Below are positions 41,585 through 51,944 of a DNA stretch of 64,000 bases, one piece after another. The notes under the pieces were generated by a model. The model was not told the origin of the DNA and searched no databases. It saw nothing but the letters and a program-made list of their open reading frames with translations. Origin of the DNA: Meghimatium bilineatum. Taxonomy: Eukaryota; Mollusca; Gastropoda; Stylommatophora; Philomycidae. Positions within the stretch are counted from its first letter, which is position 1. Each line of letters starts with the position of its first letter. Where the stretch lies: contig CM067311.1 in assembly GCA_034231615.1 (NCBI GenBank), positions 12,038,660 through 12,102,659 of the forward strand, given 5' to 3'. A program made the position numbers and the translations under genes.

Positions 41585-42236
41585 TTCTTCTTCTTTCGTT
41601 CACTTGAAACATGTCTATATCTGTAATTCTGTCTCCTTAATAAAACTCACTGTCTTTTGTAGTTCATACAGTGTCCCATAAAGCTTTGATTCCAGTGTTG
41701 TTTCCTCTGGCCAATATGTCTGCCTCAGCGTTTCATGCTCAGAACAATCTTGAAGTTTATGTTTGGCACTCTGTGCTGCATGTCCACATGTACACATGGC
41801 CGTGTTGCCAATCTTGAACTTTGTATACATGTGACTGCGGAGTCGGTTGTGTCCTGTTCTGAGACGTAGAATTATAACTTGTTCTGATCTGTTCATAATA
41901 TGATAGTCATCTTGTGTTGGTGTTTGTGGCTTTCTTATTGACTTGATCATCTGTTTTTTCTGATGGTAGGTGATTGGTATATCTGGTTGGTCTTCGGCAG
42001 CACCTTCCTTAGCCAGTTGGTCTGCTTTTTCATTTCCTGGTATTCCACAGTGAGAGGGTATCCACTGCATGGTTACCCTATACTGGTAAGACAATTCGCT
42101 AAGTAGTTTTTTCAAGTCTGTTAGTTTTCCAGACTGGAGAGCTTGAAGCACTGACCTTGCATCTGTCAGGAATACCACAGGCTGTAGGCCAGAGTTGGAG
42201 TTCAGCAGTTTTTTAGCTGTCACACTAATTGCCTGG
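41585..42236 (-). mobile_element. LINE B1, TSD-bounded, best copy
   Basis: A perfect duplication, AGAATTTAATTT, at 41573-41584 and 42237-42248 defines a 652-bp 5'-truncated LINE ending in a GAA tail. Its intact frame allows the other B1 ends in the window to be recognised. Confidence 0.92.
41615..42223 (-). CDS. RNase H C-terminal half and zinc-knuckle-like tail of LINE B1
   Basis: The 202-residue frame has VVFLTDARSV (third RNase H Asp, residue 21), QWIPSHCGIPGNEKADQLAK (His58, Asp68), EQVIILRLRTGHNRL, and MCTCGHAAQSAKHKLQDC, a C-x-C...H...C pattern that may bind zinc. The first two catalytic positions (Asp, Glu) are lost to 5' truncation, so RNase H cannot be active here. The Met start is a chance codon at the truncation edge. 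Confidence 0.87.
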   Translation of the reverse strand: MTAKKLLNSNSGLQPVVFLTDARSVLQALQSGKLTDLKKLLSELSYQYRVTMQWIPSHCGIPGNEKADQLAKEGAAEDQPDIPITYHQKKQMIKSIRKPQTPTQDDYHIMNRSEQVIILRLRTGHNRLRSHMYTKFKIGNTAMCTCGHAAQSAKHKLQDCSEHETLRQTYWPEETTLESKLYGTLYELQKTVSFIKETELQI

Positions 42237-42403
42237 AGAATTTAATTTGAAACACATCATTTACTAACATGAAGCCGAAATATAGTAAATAGAATTTAAC
42301 TTTATATACATCAGTTACTGACACACAGCCGGCAGGTATTAAGTAGAATTTATTTTGCAACACAGTTACTTGACATAAATCTGGTAGATATTAAGTAGAA
42401 TTT

Positions 42404-42686
42404 CGTCTTCTTCTTCTTCTTCGTTCGTTCTTAAACTCCTGCAGATTAGCAATATGTAGTCCGGAGAACGGAATGCGTTGTTTACTGGTTTACAGCATTG
42501 CTGGGATATCTGCGCCTTTCTGCCTGACACACCCGACTTCAGCATGGCTTTGGTCACTGGCCCTATATGGGATGGGACATTCAACTCCATCCCATAGCCT
42601 CCTTAGTCGCCTTTTACGACATGCGTGGAAGGTAAACAATGTTGCTAGTCTTTGCTCCCCTTTCGGGCCACGGCAACACACGGGTG
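42404..42686 (-). mobile_element. F1 short retroposon, TSD-bounded, in an array
   Basis: A perfect 11-bp duplication, AAGTAGAATTT, at 42393-42403 and 42687-42697 comes from the 60-bp array. Full length: TTC tail, stem-loop, core, hairpins and GGCAACACACGGG head. Confidence 0.92.
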
Positions 42687-42919
42687 AAGTAGAATTTAAT
42701 TTTAAACACAGTTACTGACATAAAGCCGTGAAAAGTCGATAGTAAAAGATCTTGGCTAAGCAATGCTTAGTCACTGAGAAAGGCTATTCCGTGTATTTCA
42801 CTGGCTGGGTTCACAAAGTATTAGGACATTTACCAATAAAATATACGGAGTAAACTCTTGTCCTGACGTATGTGGTAGGTACTGTAGTACTGTCGATATG
42901 TCACGCTGAATATGTGTAT

Positions 42920-43168
42920 ATTCTTCTTTCTTCTTCTTCTTCTTCTGCGTTCGTTCTCAAAGTGCATGTACTCAAACATCCTACTGGGCATTTACTCAAA
43001 CATCCTCCAGTGCATGTACTCAAACATCCTACAGTGCATGTACTCAAACATCCTACAGTGCATGTACTCAAACATCCTACAGTGCATGTACTCAAACATC
43101 CTACAGTGCATGTACTCAAACATCCTACAGTGCATTTACTCAAACATCCTCCAGTGCATGTACTGCGT
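42920..43168. repeat. 24-bp minisatellite attached to an F1 tail
   Basis: A TTC run and GCGTTCGTTCTCAAA (the F1 3' end, minus) lead directly into about nine units starting CTCAAACATCCTACAGTGCA. The unit begins like F1 (CTCAAACTCCTGCAG), so it may derive from it. No other F1 sequence follows. Confidence 0.85.
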
Positions 43169-43169
43169 G

Positions 43170-43291
43170 CCTTGTAATTTTAAATGTACGAATTAATACA
43201 GTATTCATATTTAGCAATTTATACCACGATATTATTTCAATATTTATTACTAGCTTCTAGTATAACAATTAGTTGATAATCATGAAGGGAT

Positions 43292-43331
<40 letters not shown>

Positions 43332-43590
43332 TGGTTATTCCATAGGGAGATTACACATTGAATCATTGAACACACTTTCGTATTGAATCAATGATTACTT
43401 GTTTCAGATGTTACAATATATGGATAAGTGACAATCAATAAAGGGCAATACAGCTGTAAAACTTAATGACAATAGTACTTATATAGACAACAATGTAATG
43501 TAGTCTTACTGAACGACGACTAACACACTATCACTGTCGGATGGTCATGTGAAATAATAATACACACAATACTACATAGGATGTAATCAT
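43170..43590. other. No gene; (CT)n microsatellite at 43291-43328
   Basis: A CT dinucleotide run; otherwise nothing is recognised. Confidence 0.5.
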
Positions 43591-43594
43591 ACAA

Positions 43595-44780
43595 ATAACA
43601 ATTCACAGGACAAAATAGACGTTTCGACCAAAATACCTTATTAGGATAAGCACATATCATCAAAAGACGAGTAGAAATGACAACGACACACACGCGTGTC
43701 CAGGCGAAGTGTGGATATTCAACTCAAAGCTAAGATGATTTTCAAGAGTGTACCTAGATCTGTCATTGGTGGTGCAGAATCTGATGGCAGTGACCTGAAT
43801 ATCAAGAATACCACGGTGGCCATCGCCGTTGAAGTTAGTGGAAACTGGAGTAGGTGTACTGTGCTTGATGGCATGAAGATGGTTACAGACGAGGTCGCTC
43901 AAGCTTAAACCAGTTTCACCGATGTACTGCCTGCCGCAGCGTTTACATATGATCACGTAAATGACATTACGGGATTCACGTGCAAATGCCTCATCAATAG
44001 TGAAAGTGGCTTTGGGAAATGAAACTGAGCGCATCTGAACCACATAAGAACATGTGTAGCAGCGACCGAGTGAGAAACGAACAGTACCGAAATGTTCAGG
44101 AACAGAATACTTAAGGTGGCTGTGGCCAAGATGTCCTTAAGATTTTTATCGCGCCAATAGGCAAAATAATAGATATTCAAACAGTGTACTCAAGTCACTG
44201 AGAACGGACCAATCGAGACAAGGACTATTACAACATCAAAGTACCCCGTACACGTATGTAAGTATCATCAGGAACACAAGCATAGAGCAGCTTTATTCGT
44301 ACTACAAGGACCTAAAGGCCTTCTTGCAAACATAAATAACATAGAGACAGAAAAATGTCTTGGAAAGCGGCACGGATATTACGATCAGACTGGAGAAGGG
44401 AATAATGTTTAAGCAGGATGTGCCGGACAGTGGAGTTATGGGGATGAAAGATAAGAACAAGTTTAACTCTGTCAGATGCGGAGCAAGAGGCCTGGGAATT
44501 AGTTAGGGTATCGAGGCGAGAAACTGGCGTACAAAGAGCCAAGCCGATGAAAGGATGCTGGCGGGGAACGAGAGACTGGAAGAACCCAATCATCTCAAAG
44601 GATTTGTCGAGAAATTGGTCGTCATCGACTTTCTCAACGACATAAGTAACGAAGGCAAAGAAGCTGGGAGTATGGCAGAGAGTTGTAACAAGCGGAGAGT
44701 GAGAAGTGTAGAGCAGAAATTCATGTGCATCAGCAGATTTATAGTAGGTTTATAGTAGGTTTATAGTAGGTTTATATAGG
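43595..44780 (-). mobile_element. Penelope-like element, 3' third
   Basis: From right to left on the minus strand: YYKSADAHEFLLYTSHSPLV (44620-44760), then VDDDQFLDKSFE, MIGFFQSLVPRQHPF, RVKLVLIFHPHNSTVRHILL, KHYSLLQSDRNIRAAF, AYWRDKNLKDILATA and the GIY-YIG domain. This is the standard order after the RT of Penelope-like elements. Frameshifts separate the parts. A TAGTAGGTTTATAG repeat marks the right edge. Confidence 0.88.
43660..44043 (-). CDS. GIY-YIG endonuclease domain of a Penelope-like element
   Basis: The 127-residue frame has SRNVIYVIICKRC (residues 24-36), YIGETGLSLSD (40-50), HAIKHSTPTP, NGDGHRG, and a late ENHL (101-104). Cys33 and Cys36 lie between the two half-motifs, as in Penelope-like elements. 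Family knowledge: the domain nicks DNA for integration. The helix Arg after YIGET, present in the copy at 23255-23660 (LSERL), reads SDLV here, so activity is doubtful. The frame is joined to its RT only through frameshifts. Confidence 0.87.
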   Translation of the reverse strand: MVQMRSVSFPKATFTIDEAFARESRNVIYVIICKRCGRQYIGETGLSLSDLVCNHLHAIKHSTPTPVSTNFNGDGHRGILDIQVTAIRFCTTNDRSRYTLENHLSFELNIHTSPGHACVSLSFLLVF

Positions 44781-45025
44781 ACAAGTGACAGTAGTGTCAA
44801 GCATGTAACCCGTAACAGAAATGTCTTGACTAAAGCAGCGCTTTCGCTTTTCTTGCGCAGCAGTGGAATGTATTTGCGGACAAATTTCCATCTAACTTAA
44901 CCTTAAAACGGAAGAAAATATTTTATTGCAAATGACTGAATTGCGATCGTGGTTGTCAAATAATTTTCTATGTAAATTGTGGTGTATAATAAAATCACTT
45001 ACATTGATAATTTAAGAAGTTAACA
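44781..45025. other. No recognisable feature
   Basis: Nothing recognised. Confidence 0.4.
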
Positions 45026-45162
45026 AGGTGTAGAGGTCTACCGTTTTTTTTGTGTGATAGTCTACCTTTTTTGTGTGGTGGTCTACCGTTTTTTGTGTGG
45101 TAGTCTACCGTTTTTTGTGTGGTGGTCTACCGTTTTTTTTGTGTGGTAGTCTATCGTTTTCC
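45026..45162. repeat. Minisatellite of 22-26 bp units, about 6 copies
   Basis: Units read GTGTGGTAGTCTACCGTTTT with variable T-run length. Confidence 0.9.
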
Positions 45163-45164
45163 CG

Positions 45165-45345
45165 TAAAATAAGGCTTTCTATGGGTTGTGGAAATAAAGG
45201 CCGCATTGCCATAGCACACGCCTCGACATGTACAGGAACGATTTTGATTGTATCTCCGAAAGAAAAAAATCCTGTCCCAACCGTGGACTGAACCCGGGAC
45301 CTCAAGGGTCTGAGAAAGGCTTTCTAACCAAACGGTCCTTTAGTA
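45165..45345 (-). mobile_element. tRNA-derived SINE, family V
   Basis: The minus strand reads GGACCGTTTGGTTAGAAAGC (A-box region) and CGGGTTCAGTCCACGGTTGG (B-box region) before a body rich in AAATCG-type sequence. Only one copy was seen, so the SINE reading is tentative. Confidence 0.55.
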
Positions 45346-45349
45346 CAAA

Positions 45350-45998
45350 GAAGCAAGTAACAACAGAAATAAACTCTTCTTCCCCTCTTCCTTAGTGTTG
45401 GATTTACCAAAAACAAGATCACGAAAAACTCACGAACCAATGTGAGAGAACGCCATTTTATAAAGTAAACACACCCCTTTCTTCACCAAAGACATGGCCC
45501 TAGTTATTAGTATAAAGGCATGCCCAGGTGATTCCACGTGCACGCTCCTTTCAATCATGAACGTTAGTTTAACTTGGTTATATTAGAGATTTTTACTACA
45601 AATATTATGGAGGCTGCAGTTCGGCAATCACAGCCTCCGATGTATTTACCCATTGAGTCACTACTATATCAGGAGTGACATCAGCCACGTATGTGTGTTT
45701 TAACCTAATCAATGTGCCATTCCATTCCTGGCAACTGGGATTTACCTGAGCAGGTGCATAACCTTATCACTAACTTGACTAGCGACCTATTACAACAGGA
45801 ACTGTAGATAATACACATCTTCCAATTGCAGAACACGGAAACAGTTCTCTATCTCTCTCTCTCTCTCTCTCCATATATATATATATTAAACTAGAACCCT
45901 AACCATTGCAACTATGTAGACATTATGTTGAACGACAGACGTAGGAAGGGTAGGAAATACTTTTGAAATATCATAAATAAAAGTTTGTTTGACGGGAA
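45350..45998. other. No gene; CT/AT microsatellites at 45857-45890
   Basis: CTCTCTCT followed by ATATATAT. No coding motif. Confidence 0.45.
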
Positions 45999-46008
45999 TT
46001 GAACCAGA

Positions 46009-46169
46009 CCCCCACCGAAGACGGATGTGTCGGGCCATATGCGCAAATGACACGGTGACACAACGCATTTCCATTCTCTAGACAACATCCTGCATATCTT
46101 GTACGACCATGGTCCTGCTACGAGGGAAAATCCAGCGGGAGTTTGAGAATGAACGCTGAGGAGGAAGAA
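46009..46169 (+). mobile_element. F2 short retroposon
   Basis: An 8-bp duplication, GAACCAGA, is at 46001-46008 and 46170-46177. The long 3' hairpin (ATCCTGC...GGGAGTT arms) and a GAGGAGGAAGAA tail are present. Confidence 0.9.
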
Positions 46170-46418
46170 GAACCAGATTCGTTCTGGTGGCACCGAATTG
46201 CCTTGCAACTCGGGTAAACAGATTTTCCGTACTTGACCAACCACATCACTTTTCCAACACATCCGTCTTCGTCTCCGTCTGGTTCTAGATGAACAACAAT
46301 ATATTGACAAACACAGTACCCGCAGCCGCTTGCACGGGCATCAACATTGACAGGGGGCAGAATATGAAATATCTAGGCATCACTTTTGTAGTTTTCTTTC
46401 ACGAAACATGTGCACTGT

Positions 46419-46699
46419 CGCCCGTGTGCTACCGGGTCCGAAAGGGGAGCAAAGAATAGCAACACTGTTTACCTTCCACGCATGTCGTAAAAGGCGACTA
46501 AGGAGGTTATGGGATGGAGTTGGCTGTCCCATCCCATATAGGGTCAGTGACCCACAACTATGCTGAAGTCGGATGTGTCAGGCCGAAAGGTGTAGATATC
46601 GCAGCAATGCTGTGAACCATGGCACAACGCATTCCGTTCTCCGGACTACATCCTGCTAATCTGCAGGAGTTTGAGAACGAACGCAGAAGAAGAAGAAGA
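46419..46699 (+). mobile_element. F1 short retroposon, full length
   Basis: It is 281 bp, the same as the copy at 33217-33497. Flanks ATGTGCACTGT (46408-46418) and ATGTGCACGGT (46700-46710) differ by one base. All hairpins are readable: CGAAAGGGG, GTCG/CGAC, TATGGGATGG/CCATCCCATA, GGGTCAGTGACCC and GCCGAAAGG. Confidence 0.93.
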
Positions 46700-46844
46700 A
46701 TGTGCACGGTGTCATTCAGAATGCTAAGAAGGGTGTCAGTGCAGTCAAAATCATGGCATCTGCAGAGATGCCGCAACGAATCCTTTCTTCTAATGATGTA
46801 GGCAGTGGTGTTATCTGTATTGGACTATGATTTATGTTTACTGA

Positions 46845-48105
46845 CACTGTCGCAAGCACAGGTGGATAGACTGGAGAGAATTTAAAATGAGGCCATGAGA
46901 GCTGTTCTAAGAAGCACAGGAGATACACCTATCGCTGCCGTGAGGTTTCTCCTAGACCTACAGCTAGCATCAAAGTAGGACATATAATAGTTCTGGTTAA
47001 AGAATACTTTAAGGTTGCCAATAATGATCATCACCTCATACACTGATCTCTAGACAACACAAAAGGAAGGCATACCAAGAGAGGAAGGTCTTGGATGGCA
47101 GAAAAAGAAGATACCCTACTCAGAGTGTGTGTGCTGGAGGAAGTGGAAAGAGGCTGTGAAAGGTTGACATTTGGTAAAGATAAGACATTATTGATCACAT
47201 TTGTGATACAGATGGGAAGAGAGTGCCGTGAATGTGCTGCCAATAGAATAGACGGAACGATCCAAGAACTCATACTGCAGCACTCGAAGCCACATGATAC
47301 AACACATTACACAGACGGCTCAGTAACGCAAGAAACAAACAGGTGTGGTTGTGGTTTTGTGGCATAAAAATGACAAGAAATTAGCTGAGAAGTCAGCTTC
47401 GTACCGCACTACAACATCGAATATGAGATTGGAAATAGAAGCGGTGACAGCAGCTCTCACTTGGCTGGAGACGCAACCACCTAAAGACTCAGTGATTCTA
47501 TCGAACTCTCAAAGTATGCTGCGCAGGATAGAAAAGTGTATGAGCAGAACTGAATGGGTCACTCTTCTCAACAACGCGTAGAGCATTACATGAATCTACT
47601 GTTCAGGCCATACTGGGTTCAGGTAAAACGAAAAAGCCGATGTGTTGGCTGGTAAATCCTTGGTGAGCAGCACGGAGATAAGAAGAGACAGGATTGTATT
47701 GTTTGTTTGTTTTGCGTTCGCTCCATTGTAATCAGCACGGATATCCGTGCGATTTCCGCCGGGAGCGTGGTTACGTTGTGCCACCGTTATGCGCCTTGTT
47801 GGCCTAGCACATCCGATTTCAGCATGAGGATTTTATTGATTAGAGTATTCATGAATACCCTGCGAGAAGATGAGGAGGAGTTCGAGCGAGACAATGTACA
47901 TATTCAGAGAATGGTAGAAATGGGAGTGACTAGAGGCGGTGGGAAAAAGTACTCCCTCTCCGGAAAGATTTAGAAGAGCTCGCGAACATCAACTGACTGG
48001 GAGAATGAGCTTTTACACTTTTAGATGGCTGATGGAACGGCAAGCAGTGCATTTATGAGTATGTTCCCAATGATGTGGTTTCTTGTTCCTAATCGAGAAT
48101 AAACC
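46845..48105 (+). mobile_element. LINE B2, broken by stops and an F3 insertion
   Basis: The sequence is collinear with 31815-32925: QAQVDRLERIQNEAMRAVLR, then HYTDGSVTQ (first RNase H Asp), MRLEIEAVTAALTW (Glu), VILSNSQSML (the third Asp is Asn here), HIQRMVEMGV, and an end near TAATCGAGAATA. Several stops and frame changes are present. An F3 copy interrupts it at 47702-47827. Confidence 0.85.
47702..47827 (-). mobile_element. F3 short retroposon nested in LINE B2
   Basis: It is bounded by GGATTGTATTG (47691-47701) and GGATTTTATTG (47828-47838). The minus strand reads CATGCTGAAATCGGATGTGC, TAGGCCAACAAGGCGCATAA, ACAACGTAACCACGCTCCCG, a perfect palindrome GCACGGATATCCGTGC and GAGCGAACGC. The tail is CAAAA-rich instead of GAA. 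Confidence 0.78.
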
Positions 48106-48589
48106 GAGAATACATACGATCAAATTAAATCCAATTTCGTATAGGTCACAAGACATTGGTACCACCTTTGCACCACATGATAGACTGAAGCGTCCAATGA
48201 ATATGTGTCTGTAGTATACATCAGTAGTTCTCAACTTTGGCCGGGTGGCCCCATAGTCCGCATCGTTTTGTTTGGGCACCACGAAGAAAACACATTATTA
48301 ATCGAGGGTGGGGGGGGGGGTTGTCCCGAAAATTCTAGTGATAACACTAACATGTCTAGTGGCTGCTGCTGCTGCTGCTGATGATGATGAATTAATATCG
48401 TTAGCTGTTAACAGATAGCTCTCGACAGACTAAATAATTTGTGACACAGGAAAGCTTCTCACCCATGGAGCAACAAAGATAATACCAGAACATGTATAAT
48501 GCCAACAAAGATAATACCAGAACATGTATAATGTATGCAGCCACAAAGGAATGTTCGTGTTTTGTGAATTTACGGATGCATGTTTAGAT
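48106..48589. other. No gene; hAT-like end at 48221
   Basis: CAGTAGTTCTCAACTTTGG at 48221 resembles a hAT terminus. There are a G run near 48307, a GCT/GAT microsatellite near 48365-48393, and a 33-bp tandem duplication at 48475-48535. Confidence 0.4.
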
Positions 48590-49060
48590 CCCATTGGAAG
48601 ATATTCTAATACAACAGTATCCCAAGACCATCAGATCCTTCCATGAGCGTAGCATGCAAATCTGGACCAACCAGTTCATCATTATTCTGTCAGATATATT
48701 TGTCCACTCGCAGTGATGCAGTGACCTAGTATTCCCCTCCATTTAGAAGTCTGCCACAAAATGACAATTGGCAATGTTCACTAGCTTGCATCTTTGTTGT
48801 AGTCCATGGAGATCATTTCAGAGATGACATTTCAGAGGTTACATTTCAGAGATGACAAACATAAGAAACCAAGACAAACATGCAATTGCACTGAATATGT
48901 TTCTTCTATGGTGCCATGTTATCAACGTATTCCCCAACTTTACTTAATCGCCTTTTACGACATGCATGAAAAAAAGGCAGTGGCCGTATTCTTTGCCCCC
49001 TAAACCAGAAGTCTAGACCCTGGATGCTTTACTGGCGAGTCTAGGCGATTAATAAATACC
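48590..49060 (+). repeat. Dispersed repeat, family G
   Basis: It shares with 53370-53800: ATGAGCGTAGCAT, ACCAGTTCATCAT, AAACCAAGACA-like blocks, and a right part CGCCTTTTACGACATGCATG...GTATTCTTTGCCCCC. The right part resembles the reverse of the F1 head. Order is conserved over about 430 bp. No coding capacity is recognised. Confidence 0.6.
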
Positions 49061-49075
49061 GATGCAATAGTTACC

Positions 49076-49442
49076 TTTATGTGTATACCTCCTTGACTAG
49101 CATACCATTATGTGTATACCTCCTAGATAAGCGTACCTTTATGTGCATACCTCCTAGACTAGCATACTTTATGTGTATACCTCCTAGACAAGCATATCTT
49201 TACGTGTATACCTCCTAGACTAGCATACCGTTATGTGTAAACCTCCAAGATTAGCATACCGTTATGTGTAAACCTCCTAGACTAGCATATCTTTATGTGT
49301 ATACCTCCTAGACTAGCATACCGTTATGTGTATACCTCCTAGATTAGCATACCTTTATGTGCATACCTCCTAGTCTAGCATACCTTTATGTGCAAACCTC
49401 CTAGACTAGCATACCTTTATACCTCCTAGACTGGCATAGCAT
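49076..49442. repeat. Minisatellite, about 31-bp unit, about 12 copies
   Basis: The unit starts GTGTATACCTCCTAGACTAG, with frequent point variation. Confidence 0.93.
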
Positions 49443-49444
49443 AC

Positions 49445-49848
49445 GTCTTGAAGAAGGCTCACAAACAATTTTAGATCCCAAGGAGGACACAGAAGAAAAT
49501 TTGTCAGAAAGGGCAACAAGTGCTAAAATAGGTTAAGAACCACTGGCCTAAAATCTGGAGAATGTGAATTGCAAACATCTTTAATAAAGATATCCAGATA
49601 ACCAGGTACAGATAAACTGTTAGTGAAACCATGTGTATCTTATCTGGAAAATCTCCTGTTGAATCTCCACAATGTAAAGCAGATGAATACATTCTGAACA
49701 ATTTCAAGCTTATGTCTGAATGTGAACTTTAAAAGCAAGATCTATACACTACTACTTCGGTTTTTTTCTCAACAACAACGGTTATTGCTAGGAAGAGGTC
49801 AGATGGATATCGGCCATCGCAACAAAGAAGCTTGTACAAATGAATTGT
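49445..49848. other. No gene; hAT-like end near 49546
   Basis: GGTTAAGAACCACTGG (49531-49546) is the inverse of a CAGTGGTTCTTAACC-type terminus. It might pair with 48221, but 8-bp duplications do not match. Confidence 0.4.
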
Positions 49849-49849
49849 T

Positions 49850-50114
49850 CATCTTCTGCGTTCGTTCTTAAACTCCAGCAGATTAGCAGGATGTAATCCG
49901 GAGAAAGGAATGCGATGTATCATGGTTTATATTATTACTGCGATTTCTATGCCTTTCGGCCTGACACACTTGACTTCAGCATGGCTTTGGGTCACTTTGA
50001 AACAATATGTGAAAGCTAACTCCACCCCATAACCTCCTTAGCCGCCTCTTACAAAATGAGTGGAAGGTAAAAATTATTCCTATTAATTGTTTCCCTCTCG
50101 GGCTTCGGTAACAC
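49850..50114 (-). mobile_element. F1 short retroposon, diverged
   Basis: A minus copy: GCGTTCGTTCTTAAACTCCA through CATAACCTCCTTAGCCGCCT to CGGTAACACACGC. No clear duplication. Confidence 0.83.
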
Positions 50115-50129
50115 ACGCATTACACATGT

Positions 50130-50545
50130 ATGAAAAAAATGGTAGGTTTGCAACATAATAACGAAACGCCTTCTTCTTTATTCATTCTCAAACTCCCGTT
50201 GGATCTCTCTTGTAGCAGGACCATCACCCATTATAGATTTCCAACTGGATGTAGTCCAGAGAACGGAAATGCATTGTGTCGCCGGTTTTTTGCACCAATG
50301 GCCCATCACACCCGTTTTCGGCGGAATAACGAAACAAACATTTATTAAAGTCTATACATTCCCAGTGACAATATATGAACGTGAATCTTGGACAGTCAGC
50401 AATAAAGTGAATATAAAATAGCAACATATGAAACATAATGTTACAGAAGAGTTGACAGAATACAATGGACAAAATCAAAGATCACCAGTAAGGTCATCCT
50501 GAGAGATCTGAATGTACAAAACAATTGGCTTAACATACAAGGTCC
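50130..50545 (+). mobile_element. LINE RT thumb fragment carrying F2
   Basis: After the F2 insertion the plus strand reads KVYTFPVTIYERESWTVSNK and CYRRVDRIQWTKSKITSKVI across two frames, equivalent to the ESWT...YRRMLRIPWT thumb of LINE A. The rest is decayed. Confidence 0.65.
50168..50324 (-). mobile_element. F2 short retroposon, TSD-bounded
   Basis: A perfect 11-bp duplication, AATAACGAAAC, at 50157-50167 and 50325-50335 marks the ends. The copy is 157 bp and starts (minus) CCGCCGAAAACGG. Confidence 0.92.
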
Positions 50546-50854
50546 TCTAGAAGAAAATGTATAATATTATGACCATATCAAACATATTTGGCGTTTCCAT
50601 TCCTGCTTCATGGAGACACGGCTTGATGAAATCTAAGTCATCTATTTTGTTTATTATTGTGTTGTTTATTGTTATTTGTCTCTTGAAAAAGGTCCCATTT
50701 GAACCGATACGTGGAGAATTGTCCTGTTTAGTTTTATTGTATGTTTTTTTTATATATACTTTTTAATATATTTTTATTCATAGGCAAGGTAAGTGTTTTT
50801 AGTCACCTGTTTAATTCATTTTGCTTTACTATCCATATCAAACAACATGATGGT
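50546..50854. other. No recognisable feature
   Basis: T-rich, low complexity; nothing recognised. Confidence 0.4.
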
Positions 50855-50862
50855 CTAGAAAT

Positions 50863-51019
50863 CTCCTTCAACGTTCAATCTCAAACTCCCGCTGGATCTC
50901 TCTTGAAACCAGATCACTGTCTGCTAGATTTCCAGCAGGATGTAGTTCGGAGAATGGAAATGTGCTGTGTCGTTGTTTTATTAGCGCCTGTGGCTGACAC
51001 ATCCGTCTTCGGCGGGTGC
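50863..51019 (-). mobile_element. F2 short retroposon
   Basis: A duplication, CTAGAAAT, at 50855-50862 and 51020-51027 flanks it. The head is CCGCCGAAGACGGATGTGTC on the minus strand, and CTCCCGCTGGATCTCTC is at the tail side. Confidence 0.9.
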
Positions 51020-51114
51020 CTAGAAATAAATAACAATGGATGGGATTGTGTCATGGTAGCGAAAAACTGCAGTCCAATAAGGAGTTAAATACAGGTATCA
51101 AGTACCACATGTAC

Positions 51115-51325
51115 ATGACACAGACACGTAGACCACATTTACATGACACAGACACGTAGACCACATTTACATGACACAAACACAAAGACCACATTTACAT
51201 GACACAAACACAAAGACCACATTTACATGACACAAACACAAAGACCACATTTACATGACACAAACACAAAGACCCCATTTACATGACACAGAGAGGTAGA
51301 CCACATTTACATGACACGAACACAT
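51115..51325. repeat. Minisatellite, 28-bp unit, about 7 copies
   Basis: The unit starts CCACATTTACATGACACAAA. Confidence 0.94.
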
Positions 51326-51411
51326 GAACATTAGATAAAGATTGGCAATAGTTTCCAGCTGATATTCAAAAAATGGTGCGGTGACTATTACACCCTAATC
51401 AGGATATCTGA

Positions 51412-51585
51412 GGACAATGATGGTGATGTGGATGATGATGTTGATGGTGATGATGGTGTTGATGGTGGTGTTGATGATGGTGGTGTTGATGATGGTGGTG
51501 TTGATGATGGTGTTGATGATGGTGGTGTTGATGGTGGTTTTGATGGTGGTGTTGATGATGGTGGTGTTGATGATGGTGATGATGC
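51412..51585. repeat. GATGGTGGT-type repeat
   Basis: Imperfect runs of GATGATGGTGGTGTT and shorter relatives. Every frame is open on both strands, as expected from composition. Confidence 0.93.
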
Positions 51586-51944
51586 CACAATTATGCATAC
51601 TTATAAATGAGATTATTAGTTATGTAAATTCTCACTAACCTACGAGTGCTGAAGCAGTTGAGAACCTTCGTCTTTGAGCGGAAACTTATTACCGGTACGT
51701 GCATATTATAAATAACATCAGTCTAACACCTTTACGGGTGATGAGATATATGATTGAAATCACATGTATCGATTATCAGGAGAGCGCGTTTGTACATGAG
51801 TGAGTTATTTGCAACGTTGTGAATGTTTATAATGAAGTTTAATGAGGCTGTTACAGATATCTGCTGTCTATGGTATACATTTGAGAATCGTTGTTGTGGT
51901 CTTAGAGATTGTTTATATAATGTGCTAGTACGCCTGGTCATTGA

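Larger units (their letters stand above)
41495..42760. repeat. Degenerate array of about 60-bp units, split by two retroposons
   Basis: The blocks TTAAGTAGAATTT, then CACAGTTACTGACATAAAG, recur at 41505-41580, 42240-42400 and 42690-42745. The intervening DNA is LINE B1 (41585-42236) and F1 (42404-42686). Removing them leaves one array. Confidence 0.8.
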
